Below are positions 44,544-53,907 of a stretch of DNA of 64,000 nt, piece after piece (positions within the stretch are counted from its first letter, which is position 1; each line of letters opens with the position of its first letter). The notes under the pieces are model-generated. The model had not been told where the DNA came from and made no database searches. It saw only the letters and a program-made list of their open reading frames with translations. The DNA lies in NCBI GenBank assembly GCA_902577905.1, contig CACHAQ010000001.1:1-64000 (forward strand), written 5' to 3'. Origin of the DNA: an uncultured Alphaproteobacteria bacterium (GTDB lineage: Bacteria; Pseudomonadota; Alphaproteobacteria; HIMB59; GCA-002718135). Position numbers and translations under genes: made by a program.

Positions 44544-45677
44544 ATGGTAAAAATTTTTAGCTTTTTTTTATTTTTTATTATTTCTTTAAAACTTTACGCC
44601 ATTGATACAAAAGCAGAGCAAGCAGTTGTCATTGATTTTGATACAAATGAAGTTCTTTTTGAAAAAAATTCTAATGCAAAAGTAATACCAGCTTCAATGA
44701 CTAAGATCATGACCGTTTATGTTGCATTTGATAGAATAAAGAATACCAATTTTGCAATTTCTAATGAATGTAGAGTTTCCCCTAAAGCTTATAAAAAGGG
44801 AGGTTCCAGAACATTTTTAGAGATAGATGATAATGTAACAGTTGATGATTTATTAAAAGGTATAATTGTTCAATCTGGTAATGATGCTTCTATAGCTTTA
44901 GCAGAATGTTTAGGTGGTACTGAAGAAGATTTTGCTAAACTTATGAACGTTTATGCAGAACGTTTAGGAATGATAAATACAAATTTTGTTAATTCATCTG
45001 GCTGGCCTGATGATAATCACTATTCCACTGTTTATGATCTTGGAATTCTTTCAAATGCAATAATTAGAGATTTTCCTAATCTATATACATATTTTAAAAT
45101 GGAAGAGTTTACTTACAATGATATTACTCAGCCAAATAGAAATAAACTTTTATATCAAGTTCAAGGAGCAGATGGATTAAAAACAGGTTTTACAAGAGAA
45201 TCTGGGTGGGGAATAGCTGCTACAGCATTAAGAAATGATAGAAGGATTACAGTTGTTATCAATGGTACCAATAGCTCTAGATCAAGATTAAATGAATCTT
45301 CTAATTTAATAAATTGGGCATTTAATCAAACTTCGCAACAAACATTAGTTGAAAAAGATCAATTTATTAAAGAAGTTGATGTATGGCTGGGTAGTGAGAG
45401 TAGTATTAATTTAATTAGTGCACAAAAATTAGTATCAACATTATCATTTGATCAAATTCAATTAATGAATTCTTCTATTACATATACAAAACCAATATCT
45501 GCTCCAATTAAAAAAGGTGATGAATTAGGAAAATTAAATATAAATATAGAAGGAAAGCCAAAAATAGAAGTACCGCTTATTGCTGAAAAAGATGTATCTG
45601 AAATTAACCCTTTATTTAAAATATTTGCTGCTGCAAAATACTTAATTTTTGGAAGAAGTTTGGATGAAATCAAATAA
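44544..45677 (+). CDS. dacA: D-alanyl-D-alanine carboxypeptidase (PBP5/6 type)
   Basis: A 377-residue exported serine peptidase that trims the terminal D-Ala of peptidoglycan. Signal peptide about 1-20; active site S51-x-x-K54 in PASMTKIM, SGN triad in IVQSGNDAS and KTG in GLKTGFT. A C-terminal beta domain and amphipathic end (FKIFAAAKYLIFG) for membrane attachment follow. It overlaps tmk by 14 bases, the start of the conserved dacA-tmk-holB-metG-tatD run. Confidence 0.95.
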   Translation: MVKIFSFFLFFIISLKLYAIDTKAEQAVVIDFDTNEVLFEKNSNAKVIPASMTKIMTVYVAFDRIKNTNFAISNECRVSPKAYKKGGSRTFLEIDDNVTVDDLLKGIIVQSGNDASIALAECLGGTEEDFAKLMNVYAERLGMINTNFVNSSGWPDDNHYSTVYDLGILSNAIIRDFPNLYTYFKMEEFTYNDITQPNRNKLLYQVQGADGLKTGFTRESGWGIAATALRNDRRITVVINGTNSSRSRLNESSNLINWAFNQTSQQTLVEKDQFIKEVDVWLGSESSINLISAQKLVSTLSFDQIQLMNSSITYTKPISAPIKKGDELGKLNINIEGKPKIEVPLIAEKDVSEINPLFKIFAAAKYLIFGRSLDEIK

Positions 45678-46275
45678 AGGTTTATTCATTACTTTTGAAG
45701 GACCTGAAGCTAGCGGAAAGTCATCTCAAATATTACTTTTATCAAAATATTTAAAAAAAAATAAAATTCCTTTTATTGTATCCAGGGAACCTGGGGGAAC
45801 TAATTTTGCAGAAAAGTTAAGAAAATTAATTTTGGATAATAGATCTACAATTAATAATTTAGAAGAATTGCTTCTTCTTATGGCAGCTAGATCAAATCAT
45901 ATAAATAAAGTAATTATTCCTAATCTTAAAAAAGGAAAGATTGTCATTTCAGATCGATATGCAGATTCATCCTTTGTTTATCAAGGATATGTAAATAAAT
46001 TTGGAATTAAAAGAACTCAAAAACTTCACAAAGAACTTCTAAACAATTTTTTTCCTGACTATACTTTTATTTTTAAAATCAATCCAAAAGAAATTATTAA
46101 AAGATTAAAAGAGAGGAAGTTTAAAAACAAGTACGATAAATCTAACTTATTATTTCATCAAAAAGTAATTCAAGGATATAAAAAAATATCAAACCCAAAA
46201 AGATATATAATGGTTGATGCTTCTTTATCTAAAGATATAATTCACAAAAATATTATTAAAAAATTAAAGTTATAA
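45664..46275 (+). CDS. tmk: Thymidylate kinase
   Basis: A 203-residue dTMP kinase from ATG 45664; an earlier ATG at 45649 would add five residues. The P-loop is FEGPEASGKSSQ, followed by REPGGTNFAEKLR and the DRYADSSFVYQG substrate site. It makes dTDP for DNA synthesis. It is four bases upstream of holB, its usual neighbour. Confidence 0.94.
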   Translation: MKSNKGLFITFEGPEASGKSSQILLLSKYLKKNKIPFIVSREPGGTNFAEKLRKLILDNRSTINNLEELLLLMAARSNHINKVIIPNLKKGKIVISDRYADSSFVYQGYVNKFGIKRTQKLHKELLNNFFPDYTFIFKINPKEIIKRLKERKFKNKYDKSNLLFHQKVIQGYKKISNPKRYIMVDASLSKDIIHKNIIKKLKL

Positions 46276-46278
46276 TTA

Positions 46279-47262
46279 ATGATTGATTTAATAGGTTTTG
46301 AAAAAGAGTATAGCAATCTCCTTAAAAGATATAAATCAAATAATCTTCCAAATTCAATTTTAATTCATGGATTGAGCGGTATAGGTAAAAGAACTTTTCT
46401 CAACAAATTAGTAAAAAATATTATAAATATAGAATTTAAAGATAGTAATTTGGACCATCATTTAAATTTATTTAAAAATAATACACATCCAAATATAAAA
46501 ATAATTGAAAAAGAGATTGATAGCAAAACTGGAAAAATTAAATCTAATATTACAATTGAACAAATTAGAAGATTAAAAATATTTTTAAATTCAACAACAA
46601 CAATTCAAAATTCTTCTAAAATAGTTATTGTTGATTCTGCTGATTATTTAAACATTAGTTCTGCAAATAGTATGCTCAAGATCTTAGAAGAACCCAAAAA
46701 AAATACCTATATTTTTTTAATATCAAACCAGATTTCATTACTCTTGCCAACAATTAGATCAAGATGTTTAAAAATTAAATTTAATAATCATAATTTAACT
46801 AATTTTATTAAAATTATTAAAGATAATATTGATGAAATATCTGATGAAGAAATAAATTTTTACTTTGAATTAACGTATGGATCACCAGGAATAACTATTC
46901 TTTATTACAATAATGATTTTTTGGATATTTTCCAATTATCAATTAAATGTCTTTTATCCAATGATCTAGATGATGATAAAATAAATTTATCAAATATATT
47001 ATCAAAACTTACTAATGATGAATTTAATAATTATTTATCAATGCTTAAATTTATTCTAATTGTCGCTAATAAGCTAAAAGTAAACAGAGATGATAAAAGC
47101 TTGGTTAATATGCCAAATTATCTAGAGTTAGAGTCTTTATCTACAAATCTTACCCAAAAAAATTTTATTGATAGATTTGATTATTTAACTAAAAACCAAA
47201 AAGAATTATTTAGTTTAAATCTTGATAAGAAAATATTTATATTAAATTTTTTAACTCAATAA
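46279..47262 (+). CDS. holB: DNA polymerase III delta' subunit
   Basis: A 327-residue clamp-loader subunit. The AAA-like region has ILIHGLSGIGKRTFL near residue 30, a VDSADYLNISSANSMLKILEEP segment and a sensor-type TIRSRCLKIKF, all characteristic of delta'. The C-terminal part is divergent and Asn/Lys-rich. Its place between tmk and metG supports the call. Confidence 0.92.
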   Translation: MIDLIGFEKEYSNLLKRYKSNNLPNSILIHGLSGIGKRTFLNKLVKNIINIEFKDSNLDHHLNLFKNNTHPNIKIIEKEIDSKTGKIKSNITIEQIRRLKIFLNSTTTIQNSSKIVIVDSADYLNISSANSMLKILEEPKKNTYIFLISNQISLLLPTIRSRCLKIKFNNHNLTNFIKIIKDNIDEISDEEINFYFELTYGSPGITILYYNNDFLDIFQLSIKCLLSNDLDDDKINLSNILSKLTNDEFNNYLSMLKFILIVANKLKVNRDDKSLVNMPNYLELESLSTNLTQKNFIDRFDYLTKNQKELFSLNLDKKIFILNFLTQ

Positions 47263-47263
47263 A

Positions 47264-48784
47264 ATGAATTTTTATATCACTACACCAATTTACTACACTA
47301 ATGATATTCCTCATATTGGTCATGCTTATACCAGTATAGCTTGTGATATAATTGCTCGATATAATAAATTATTAGGAAACAATGTATTCTTTTTAACAGG
47401 TACAGATGAGCATGGGCAAAAAGTAGAAAAAGCTGCTATTAATTCAAACTTAAAACCTAAAGAATTCGTCGATAAACTTTCAGTTAATTTTATTAATTTA
47501 ATACCTTTTTTAGGCTGTGAAATAGATAATTTTATAAGAACTACTGAAGAAAGGCACATTAAAGCATCACAAGAACTTTGGAAGCAATTAGAAAAAAATA
47601 ATCAAATCTATCTTTCAAATTATGAAGGTTGGTACTCAGTTAGAGATGAAGCATTTTATTTAGAAAATGAATTAAAAAAGATTGATGGTAAATATGTTAC
47701 GGATAATGGATCACCAGTAGAGTGGGTTAAGGAGGAGAGTTATTTTTTTAAACTTTCAGAATGGCAAGATAAGTTGATCAATTATTATGAAAAAAATCCA
47801 GAATCAATTTTACCAAAAACACGATATAATGAAGTATTAAGTTTTATTAAAGGTGGATTAAAAGATCTGTCTATTTCAAGAACAACTTTTAACTGGGGAG
47901 TGCCAGTTCCAAATAATTCGAAGCATGTTATGTACGTTTGGATTGATGCTTTATGTAACTATTTAACTGCATTAGGTTATCCAGATACAAATAATAAAAA
48001 CTATAAGCAATTTTGGCCTGCAACACATATTGTGGGAAAAGATATATTAAGATTCCACGCAGTATATTGGCCAGCTTTTTTAATGGCCGCAGGTATAGAG
48101 CCACCTAAAAGAATCTTTGCACATGGTTGGTGGACCAATGAAGGGCAAAAAATTTCTAAATCACTCGGTAATGTCATTGATCCTTACGAAATTATTAATG
48201 AATATGGGTTAGATCAAATTAGGTTTTTTTTATTTAGAGAAGTACCATTTGGAAATGATGGAGATTTTTCAAAAAAAGCAATCGCAAATAGAATTAATGC
48301 AGATCTATCGAATAATTTTGGTAATTTAGTACAAAGAATTTCATCATTTGCTGTAAAAAATAATGATTCTTTATTAAAGCCAGCAGAAAATTTAACTAAT
48401 GACGATCAGGATTTAATTAATATCCTTCAAAATAAATTTGATGAATATTGTCAATTTATGAATAATCAACAAATTGATAGAGCAATTAAATCTGTCTTGG
48501 AATTAATATCTGCTGGTAACGCATATGTTGATACTCAAGCACCATGGATATTGAAAAAAATAAATAAAATTAGAATGGAAGAAGTTCTATATATTGTTAC
48601 AAATATAATTATTAAATCAGCTATAATGCTCTATCCAATAATACCAACTAGCTCAAAAAAAATTCTTAATATTTTTAATTATAATATGGACAAAAATAAA
48701 TTTGAGAATTTTACTAAACTAATAAATCAAAATATAAAAATAAATAACCCAGAACCAATATTTCCAAGAATATTGAATGATTGA
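47264..48784 (+). CDS. metG: Methionyl-tRNA synthetase
   Basis: A 506-residue class I synthetase. The HIGH-type motif is in YTNDIPHIGHAYTS, the KMSKS loop reads KISKSLGN, and TGTDEHGQK and MYVWIDALCNYL are present. The zinc-knuckle Cys pairs of longer enzymes are absent around GWYSVRDEAFY, the shorter form common in alphaproteobacteria. There is no C-terminal tRNA-binding appendix. It overlaps tatD by 8 bases. Confidence 0.97.
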   Translation: MNFYITTPIYYTNDIPHIGHAYTSIACDIIARYNKLLGNNVFFLTGTDEHGQKVEKAAINSNLKPKEFVDKLSVNFINLIPFLGCEIDNFIRTTEERHIKASQELWKQLEKNNQIYLSNYEGWYSVRDEAFYLENELKKIDGKYVTDNGSPVEWVKEESYFFKLSEWQDKLINYYEKNPESILPKTRYNEVLSFIKGGLKDLSISRTTFNWGVPVPNNSKHVMYVWIDALCNYLTALGYPDTNNKNYKQFWPATHIVGKDILRFHAVYWPAFLMAAGIEPPKRIFAHGWWTNEGQKISKSLGNVIDPYEIINEYGLDQIRFFLFREVPFGNDGDFSKKAIANRINADLSNNFGNLVQRISSFAVKNNDSLLKPAENLTNDDQDLINILQNKFDEYCQFMNNQQIDRAIKSVLELISAGNAYVDTQAPWILKKINKIRMEEVLYIVTNIIIKSAIMLYPIIPTSSKKILNIFNYNMDKNKFENFTKLINQNIKINNPEPIFPRILND

Positions 48785-49559
48785 CTCACATTGTCATTTA
48801 AATTTTAAAAAATTATCAGAAAATTTTGAGAATATAATTAATAATTCCAAAAAAAATAATATTAGTTCAATATTATCAATCAATACCAAGCCTGAAGATT
48901 TCCAGGATCATTTAAATTTAATAAAAAATTATAATTCTATTTATCTCTCATATGGACTTCATCCAAGTGATGTTCAATTAATGAACCAAATTGAATTACA
49001 CAACTTTGATCAATACTGTAATAACGAAAAAGTAATAGGAATAGGCGAAACAGGTATTGATTTGTATCACAGTGATCAATTTCTCAAAGAACAAACACAA
49101 ATCTTTGAAACTCATATTGAAGCTTCAATAAAGCATTCATTACCAATTATTATTCATCAAAGAAACTCTGAAAAAGAAATTGTAGATATTTTAAAAAATT
49201 ATAAATCAAATAATTTAAAACTAATTTTTCACTGTTTTACTGGTTCAAATCGACTATTAAATTTTTGTTTAGAGAATAACTACTACATTTCAATTTCTGG
49301 AATAATAACATTTAAAAATGCATCAAATTTAAGAGATATAATTAAGAATGCTCCTTTAGATTCTATACTTATTGAAACTGATAGTCCTTTTTTAGCACCT
49401 GAGCCAATGAGAGGTAAAGTTAATGAGCCATCTTTTGTAAAATATACAGCTGAATATTTGGCAAAATTTTTTAAATTATCCTTAGAAGAATTCGAAAAAA
49501 TCACTGATAATAATTTTTTTAATTTGTTTACGAAAGCTAAAAGAGATAATTATCTGTAA
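48777..49559 (+). CDS. tatD: TatD-family metal-dependent hydrolase/DNase
   Basis: A 260-residue TIM-barrel metalloenzyme. Metal ligands appear in MIDSHCHLNF, GIGETGIDLY, IIHQRN, IFHCFTG and IETDSPFLAPEP. Members are 3'-5' DNases or related hydrolases. It overlaps metG upstream and shares one base with the MBL gene downstream, as in many alphaproteobacteria. Confidence 0.93.
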   Translation: MIDSHCHLNFKKLSENFENIINNSKKNNISSILSINTKPEDFQDHLNLIKNYNSIYLSYGLHPSDVQLMNQIELHNFDQYCNNEKVIGIGETGIDLYHSDQFLKEQTQIFETHIEASIKHSLPIIIHQRNSEKEIVDILKNYKSNNLKLIFHCFTGSNRLLNFCLENNYYISISGIITFKNASNLRDIIKNAPLDSILIETDSPFLAPEPMRGKVNEPSFVKYTAEYLAKFFKLSLEEFEKITDNNFFNLFTKAKRDNYL

Positions 49560-50311
49560 TGAAAATAACAATTTTAGGTTGCGGAGGATCTTTTGGTTCA
49601 CCTTTAGCATGGAATAGACATGGTAATATTGATCTAAAAAATAAAAGAAATTTTAGAACAAGATCATCGATACTTATTGAATATAAAAATACAAATATTT
49701 TAATTGATACTAGTCCAGATCTTAGACAGCAACTTTATAATGCTAAATGTACAAATATTGATGCAGTGCTTTATACGCATATTCATTCTGATCATACATC
49801 AGGAGTACCAGATATGAGGGCAATGTCTTTAATAAATAAAAAAATTATACCTGCATATATGCCTAAAGAAATGATTTCCGAGATGGAGACAAATTATAAA
49901 TATATTTTTAAAGGAGAAAAAGATTATTTGCCATTTATGGAAATTAAAGAATTAAATTCTAGTATAAATTTTCAAAATATAAATATTGAAACATTTAAAC
50001 ATAATCATGGTTCAATTGACGTTCAAACATACAAGATTGGAAATTTTGCTTATTCTACAGATTTAAAAAAATTTTATAATCAAGATATTGATAAATTAAA
50101 AAATCTAGATTTATGGATTGTTGGTTTGTTAAGAGAAGATACTCATCCAGCTCATGCTGGATTTGATCAAATAATGGATTTCATTTCATATATTAAGCCA
50201 AAACAAACTATTTTTACTCATATGACAGCTTTACTAGATGAAAAAGAATTAATAACAAAGTGCCCAGCAAATGTAAAACCTGGATATGATGGTATGATTA
50301 TTGATTTATGA
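49559..50311 (+). CDS. MBL-fold metal hydrolase (PhnP-like)
   Basis: A 250-residue metallo-beta-lactamase-fold protein with ILGCGGSFGSPL at the start, LIDTSPDLRQQ, the metal motif THIHSDHTSG, FKHNHGS and a late FTHMTALLDE. The family includes the phosphodiesterase PhnP and many uncharacterised relatives that sit after tatD. The exact substrate is unknown. It overlaps the next gene by four bases (ATGA). Confidence 0.9.
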   Translation: MKITILGCGGSFGSPLAWNRHGNIDLKNKRNFRTRSSILIEYKNTNILIDTSPDLRQQLYNAKCTNIDAVLYTHIHSDHTSGVPDMRAMSLINKKIIPAYMPKEMISEMETNYKYIFKGEKDYLPFMEIKELNSSINFQNINIETFKHNHGSIDVQTYKIGNFAYSTDLKKFYNQDIDKLKNLDLWIVGLLREDTHPAHAGFDQIMDFISYIKPKQTIFTHMTALLDEKELITKCPANVKPGYDGMIIDL

Positions 50312-51243
50312 AGCCGGTAGAGATTGGTTTCATAGGAATTGGAAATGTTGGATCAAATCTTACAAATAATTTATTAAAATCAAATAACAATATATTTGTG
50401 TATGATAAAAATAATAAATCCTATTCAAAATTAAAAAATTTAAAAAACAAGCCTTGTAAAACATTAAAAGAATTAACTGAAAAGAGTGAAATTATAATAA
50501 CGTGTCTACCTTCACCAAAAGCGGTAAGTAAAGTTTTAAAAACTATTTTAAGATATCTAACTAAAAAACACATCTGGATTGAGATGAGTACTACAGATAA
50601 AAATGACATGATTAGTTTATCTAATAAAGTAATTTCTAAAGGTGGGAGAGTTTTAGAATGTCCCATTACTGGAGGGGAGCATAGAGCTAAATCAGGAAAT
50701 ATATCCATTTTAGCTGGCGGCAAAAAATCTACTTTCAACAAATGTTTCCCAATTTTATCATTACTTGGACATGAAATTTTATACTGTGGAAAAATTGGAA
50801 ATGCTTCAATATTAAAAGTAATTACAAATTATTTAGCATCATTACATTTAGTAGGTATAGGTGAGGCACTTAGTGTTGCAAAAAAAAATAAAATTGACTT
50901 AGGTTTAACGTATAAAGCTATAAAAATAAGCTCAGGAAATAGTTTTGTTAATGAAACTGAAACACAAGTCATACTTGGAGGTAGTTATGATGTAGGATTC
51001 ACAATGGATCTAGTCAATAAAGATATAAATCTTTTTAATAAACTAGGAAAAAATATAAAATTAGAACTAGGAAATTATTTAAGTAAAAAATTTAAACTTG
51101 GTTTGAAAATTTTAGGGGAAAGGTCATTTAGTACTAGTATTATTAAATTAATTGAAAAAGATGCTAAAATTAAATTAAGAGCAAAAAAATTCCCAAAACA
51201 ATTAATTGATAAACAAAAAAAACAAAAAGGTGTAGAAGTATAA
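50308..51243 (+). CDS. NAD(P)-dependent beta-hydroxyacid dehydrogenase (HIBADH-like)
   Basis: A 311-residue reductase of the 3-hydroxyisobutyrate/tartronate-semialdehyde family. The Rossmann motif is GFIGIGNVGSNL, the substrate loop is CPITGGEHRAKSGN (a variant of the usual PVSGG), and the catalytic Lys is in ILKVITNYLAS. It is coupled to the MBL gene upstream and lies one base before the SMP-30 gene. With its lactonase neighbour it may take part in a sugar-acid catabolic route. Confidence 0.87.
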   Translation: MKPVEIGFIGIGNVGSNLTNNLLKSNNNIFVYDKNNKSYSKLKNLKNKPCKTLKELTEKSEIIITCLPSPKAVSKVLKTILRYLTKKHIWIEMSTTDKNDMISLSNKVISKGGRVLECPITGGEHRAKSGNISILAGGKKSTFNKCFPILSLLGHEILYCGKIGNASILKVITNYLASLHLVGIGEALSVAKKNKIDLGLTYKAIKISSGNSFVNETETQVILGGSYDVGFTMDLVNKDINLFNKLGKNIKLELGNYLSKKFKLGLKILGERSFSTSIIKLIEKDAKIKLRAKKFPKQLIDKQKKQKGVEV

Positions 51244-51244
51244 T

Positions 51245-52198
51245 ATGTCTAAAAAAAATTTGTTACCTGCTGATTTAGATCCAAGAAATCCAAGTTATGC
51301 TTATAAAAATAAATATAATGATCATGTAGATAATACTGATCAATTTAATAATTATCTAAAGTCTACTGAAGTTAAAAAAATTTTTTCTGGTATGTTATGG
51401 GGCGAAGGACCAGCATATATTCCTCATTTAGAAACATTGGTCTGGAGCGATATACCAAATAACAGAATGTTAAAGTTATCAAATGGTTCTGTTGCTGAAT
51501 ACAAAAATCCTTCAAATTATTGTAATGGAAATACTATTGATAAAGAAGAAAATGTAATTTCTTGTTCACATGGAGGTAGATGTATTTATAAAACTAATGA
51601 TAATTTAGAAGTGGAAGTATTAGTTGATAGTTATAATGGTAAGAAACTTAACTCACCAAACGACCTATTTGTTAAATCGGATGATACAATTTGGTTTACA
51701 GATCCACCTTACGGTATTTTATCAGATTATGAGGGGTATCCTGGCGAACAAGAATACGGTGGCTGTAATGTGTTTTCTTTTGACCCTAAATCAAAAACTT
51801 TAAAAGTTATGATAGACGACCTTATTAGACCTAATGGTATTGCGATATCTCCAGATGAAAAAAAATTATATGTAGCTGATACTGGAGAAAATATCAAACA
51901 TTTGTATGTCTATGATATGATTGATGGAATGCCTATGAATAGAAAATTAATTTATGATTTTAAACCTTTTTTTTCTGATGGTTTTAGATGCGATAAAGAT
52001 GGTAATGTTTGGACAAGTGCCGGAAAGGCAATTAAATGTTTTAATCCTCAAAACGAATTAATTGGGCAATTTATTGTTCCAGAACTAGTATCAAATTTAG
52101 AATTTGGAGGAGTGGAAGGAAATATTTTATACATAACAGCCACAACTAGTTTATATTCTATAGAATTAAATCAACAAGGTGCCAGATTTTATGAATAA
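51245..52198 (+). CDS. SMP-30/gluconolactonase-family lactonase
   Basis: A 317-residue six-bladed beta-propeller. Metal ligands are recognisable: Glu in GMLWGEGPAY, Asn in LNSPNDLFVK, Asn in RPNGIAISPDE and Asp in FFSDGFRCD. The family hydrolyses sugar lactones or similar esters. No signal peptide, so it is cytoplasmic. It overlaps the carbinolamine dehydratase gene by 8 bases. Confidence 0.9.
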   Translation: MSKKNLLPADLDPRNPSYAYKNKYNDHVDNTDQFNNYLKSTEVKKIFSGMLWGEGPAYIPHLETLVWSDIPNNRMLKLSNGSVAEYKNPSNYCNGNTIDKEENVISCSHGGRCIYKTNDNLEVEVLVDSYNGKKLNSPNDLFVKSDDTIWFTDPPYGILSDYEGYPGEQEYGGCNVFSFDPKSKTLKVMIDDLIRPNGIAISPDEKKLYVADTGENIKHLYVYDMIDGMPMNRKLIYDFKPFFSDGFRCDKDGNVWTSAGKAIKCFNPQNELIGQFIVPELVSNLEFGGVEGNILYITATTSLYSIELNQQGARFYE

Positions 52199-52526
52199 AC
52201 CTTTATCTTCAGGAAAGTGCGAACCATGCAGTGGGAACACCCCTAAATTAGATTATCAAGAAATTAGCAAATTTTTGTCTGAACTCAATGAATGGTCAGT
52301 TAATGATAATCAAGAAATGATTTTCAAAAAATTTAAATTTACTAATTTTAAAAAAGCAATTTCATTTGCAAATGAAGTTGGAGAAATAGCAGAAAAAGAG
52401 GGTCATCATCCTGATATATCAATAGGATGGGGTTATTGTTTAGTAATGGTCCATACTCACGCAATAGAGGGGTTATCAGTTAATGATTTTATATTAGCTT
52501 CCAAAATTGATTTAATTAAAAGTTAA
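52191..52526 (+). CDS. Pterin-4a-carbinolamine dehydratase-like protein
   Basis: A 111-residue protein from ATG 52191 (ATG 52179 also possible). It has the N-terminal SGKCEPCSGNTP, common in bacterial PCD proteins, and the active-site motif EGHHPDIS with a later VMVHTHAIEGLS. PCD regenerates tetrahydrobiopterin after aromatic hydroxylation; many bacterial copies lack such a partner and may act in other pterin chemistry. No phenylalanine hydroxylase is in the window. It overlaps the lactonase gene and precedes the M81 peptidase by four bases. Confidence 0.9.
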   Translation: MNKPLSSGKCEPCSGNTPKLDYQEISKFLSELNEWSVNDNQEMIFKKFKFTNFKKAISFANEVGEIAEKEGHHPDISIGWGYCLVMVHTHAIEGLSVNDFILASKIDLIKS

Positions 52527-52530
52527 ATTA

Positions 52531-53907
52531 ATGAAAAAAAAAATTTTTATTTGCGGTATTAGTACTGAATGTTGTTCTTATTCAACATTAATACAAAATA
52601 AAAAAGATTTTGAAGTTTTAAGTAGCAAAAAACTTTTAAAATATATAAATTTCCCTTACTCCAGTCATGATAATGTAACGTTTATACCAAATAAATTTTA
52701 TCGAAGTTTGCCTGGAGGGCCTGTAGATAAAAAATTTTTTATAAAAACGATTAATAATATCACAAATGATTTAATAAAATTAAAATCTATTGATGGTATT
52801 TTGCTAATCATGCATGGCGCGATGTATGTCAAAGGTATTAGTGATCCCGAGGGTTTTTTTATTAAAAAAATTCGCTCTAAAGTATCTAAAGGCTGTAAAA
52901 TATCATTATCTTATGATCTTCACGGACAGATGACTGATACAATTATAAAAAATATTAATTATTTTGCAGCTTATAAAACCGCCCCACACATTGATGTTAA
53001 GCAAACTTATTCTAGGGCATTGAAAATGTTAATAGATGGAATATTAAAAAATAAGAAAAATCATATAATTTGGACTAAAATACCAGTTTTAGTTTCAGGT
53101 GAAATGTCATCTACAATAGTTGAACCATGTAAAAAAATTTATAAAAATCTGAATATATTTAATAAAATGAAAGGGGTTAATGATTGTAATTTACTTATTG
53201 GATATGTTTGGGCTGATACTAAGAGGGCAACAGCATCAGCAATTGTAAATTGTACAGATACTAATATTGGTAAAAGAATATGTAAGAAAATAGCACTAAG
53301 TTATTGGAATAATAGGTTTAAATTGGTTTATGATATGCAATCTTATAAGTTAAATAGGATTTTTCATGTAATTAATAAAAAAAGATTTACAATTTTAGCC
53401 GATAGCGGGGATAATCCAACAGCTGGAGGAGTAGGAAGTAGAATTGATGTATTAGAGTACGTATTTAAAAATAAAATACAAAATACATTATTTGCAGGAA
53501 TTTTTAATGAAGAAATTTTTAGAGAGCTAAAAAATAAAAAAAACAAAATCGTTATAAAAGATACTTTCTCAAAAAAGAAAATTTCTATTTCGATTGATAA
53601 ATTTTATCTAAAAAATGATAATGTGATTGTAACCTCAAATAATAATACCATAATTTTTACAAGGTACAGAAAACCTTTTCATTATCTGAGTGATTTTAAG
53701 AAATTAAATATAAATTTAAAAAAATATAAAATATTGATTGTAAAATCAGGATATCTTTCACCGGAACTTAAAAAACTAAAGGCGGATAATTTTATGATTT
53801 TAACAGATGGATTTGTTACTCAAGATTTTAAAAGAATTAAAAATTTATTTAGAGAAAAGCCAATTTATCCTTTCCAAAAAAATTTTAGATATAATATAGC
53901 TATTTAA
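52531..53907 (+). CDS. M81-family metallopeptidase (MlrC-like)
   Basis: A 458-residue protein of the M81/MlrC family. GISTECCSYS at the start, LLIMHGAMYV, the metal-binding YDLHGQM, YKTAPHIDVKQT and the late ADSGDNPTAGGVGS are diagnostic. MlrC completes breakdown of microcystin in sphingomonads, but most relatives have unknown natural substrates. Here it is the fourth gene of the HIBADH/SMP-30/PCD run, suggesting a small-molecule amide catabolic role. It directly abuts the convergent selO gene. Confidence 0.88.
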   Translation: MKKKIFICGISTECCSYSTLIQNKKDFEVLSSKKLLKYINFPYSSHDNVTFIPNKFYRSLPGGPVDKKFFIKTINNITNDLIKLKSIDGILLIMHGAMYVKGISDPEGFFIKKIRSKVSKGCKISLSYDLHGQMTDTIIKNINYFAAYKTAPHIDVKQTYSRALKMLIDGILKNKKNHIIWTKIPVLVSGEMSSTIVEPCKKIYKNLNIFNKMKGVNDCNLLIGYVWADTKRATASAIVNCTDTNIGKRICKKIALSYWNNRFKLVYDMQSYKLNRIFHVINKKRFTILADSGDNPTAGGVGSRIDVLEYVFKNKIQNTLFAGIFNEEIFRELKNKKNKIVIKDTFSKKKISISIDKFYLKNDNVIVTSNNNTIIFTRYRKPFHYLSDFKKLNINLKKYKILIVKSGYLSPELKKLKADNFMILTDGFVTQDFKRIKNLFREKPIYPFQKNFRYNIAI

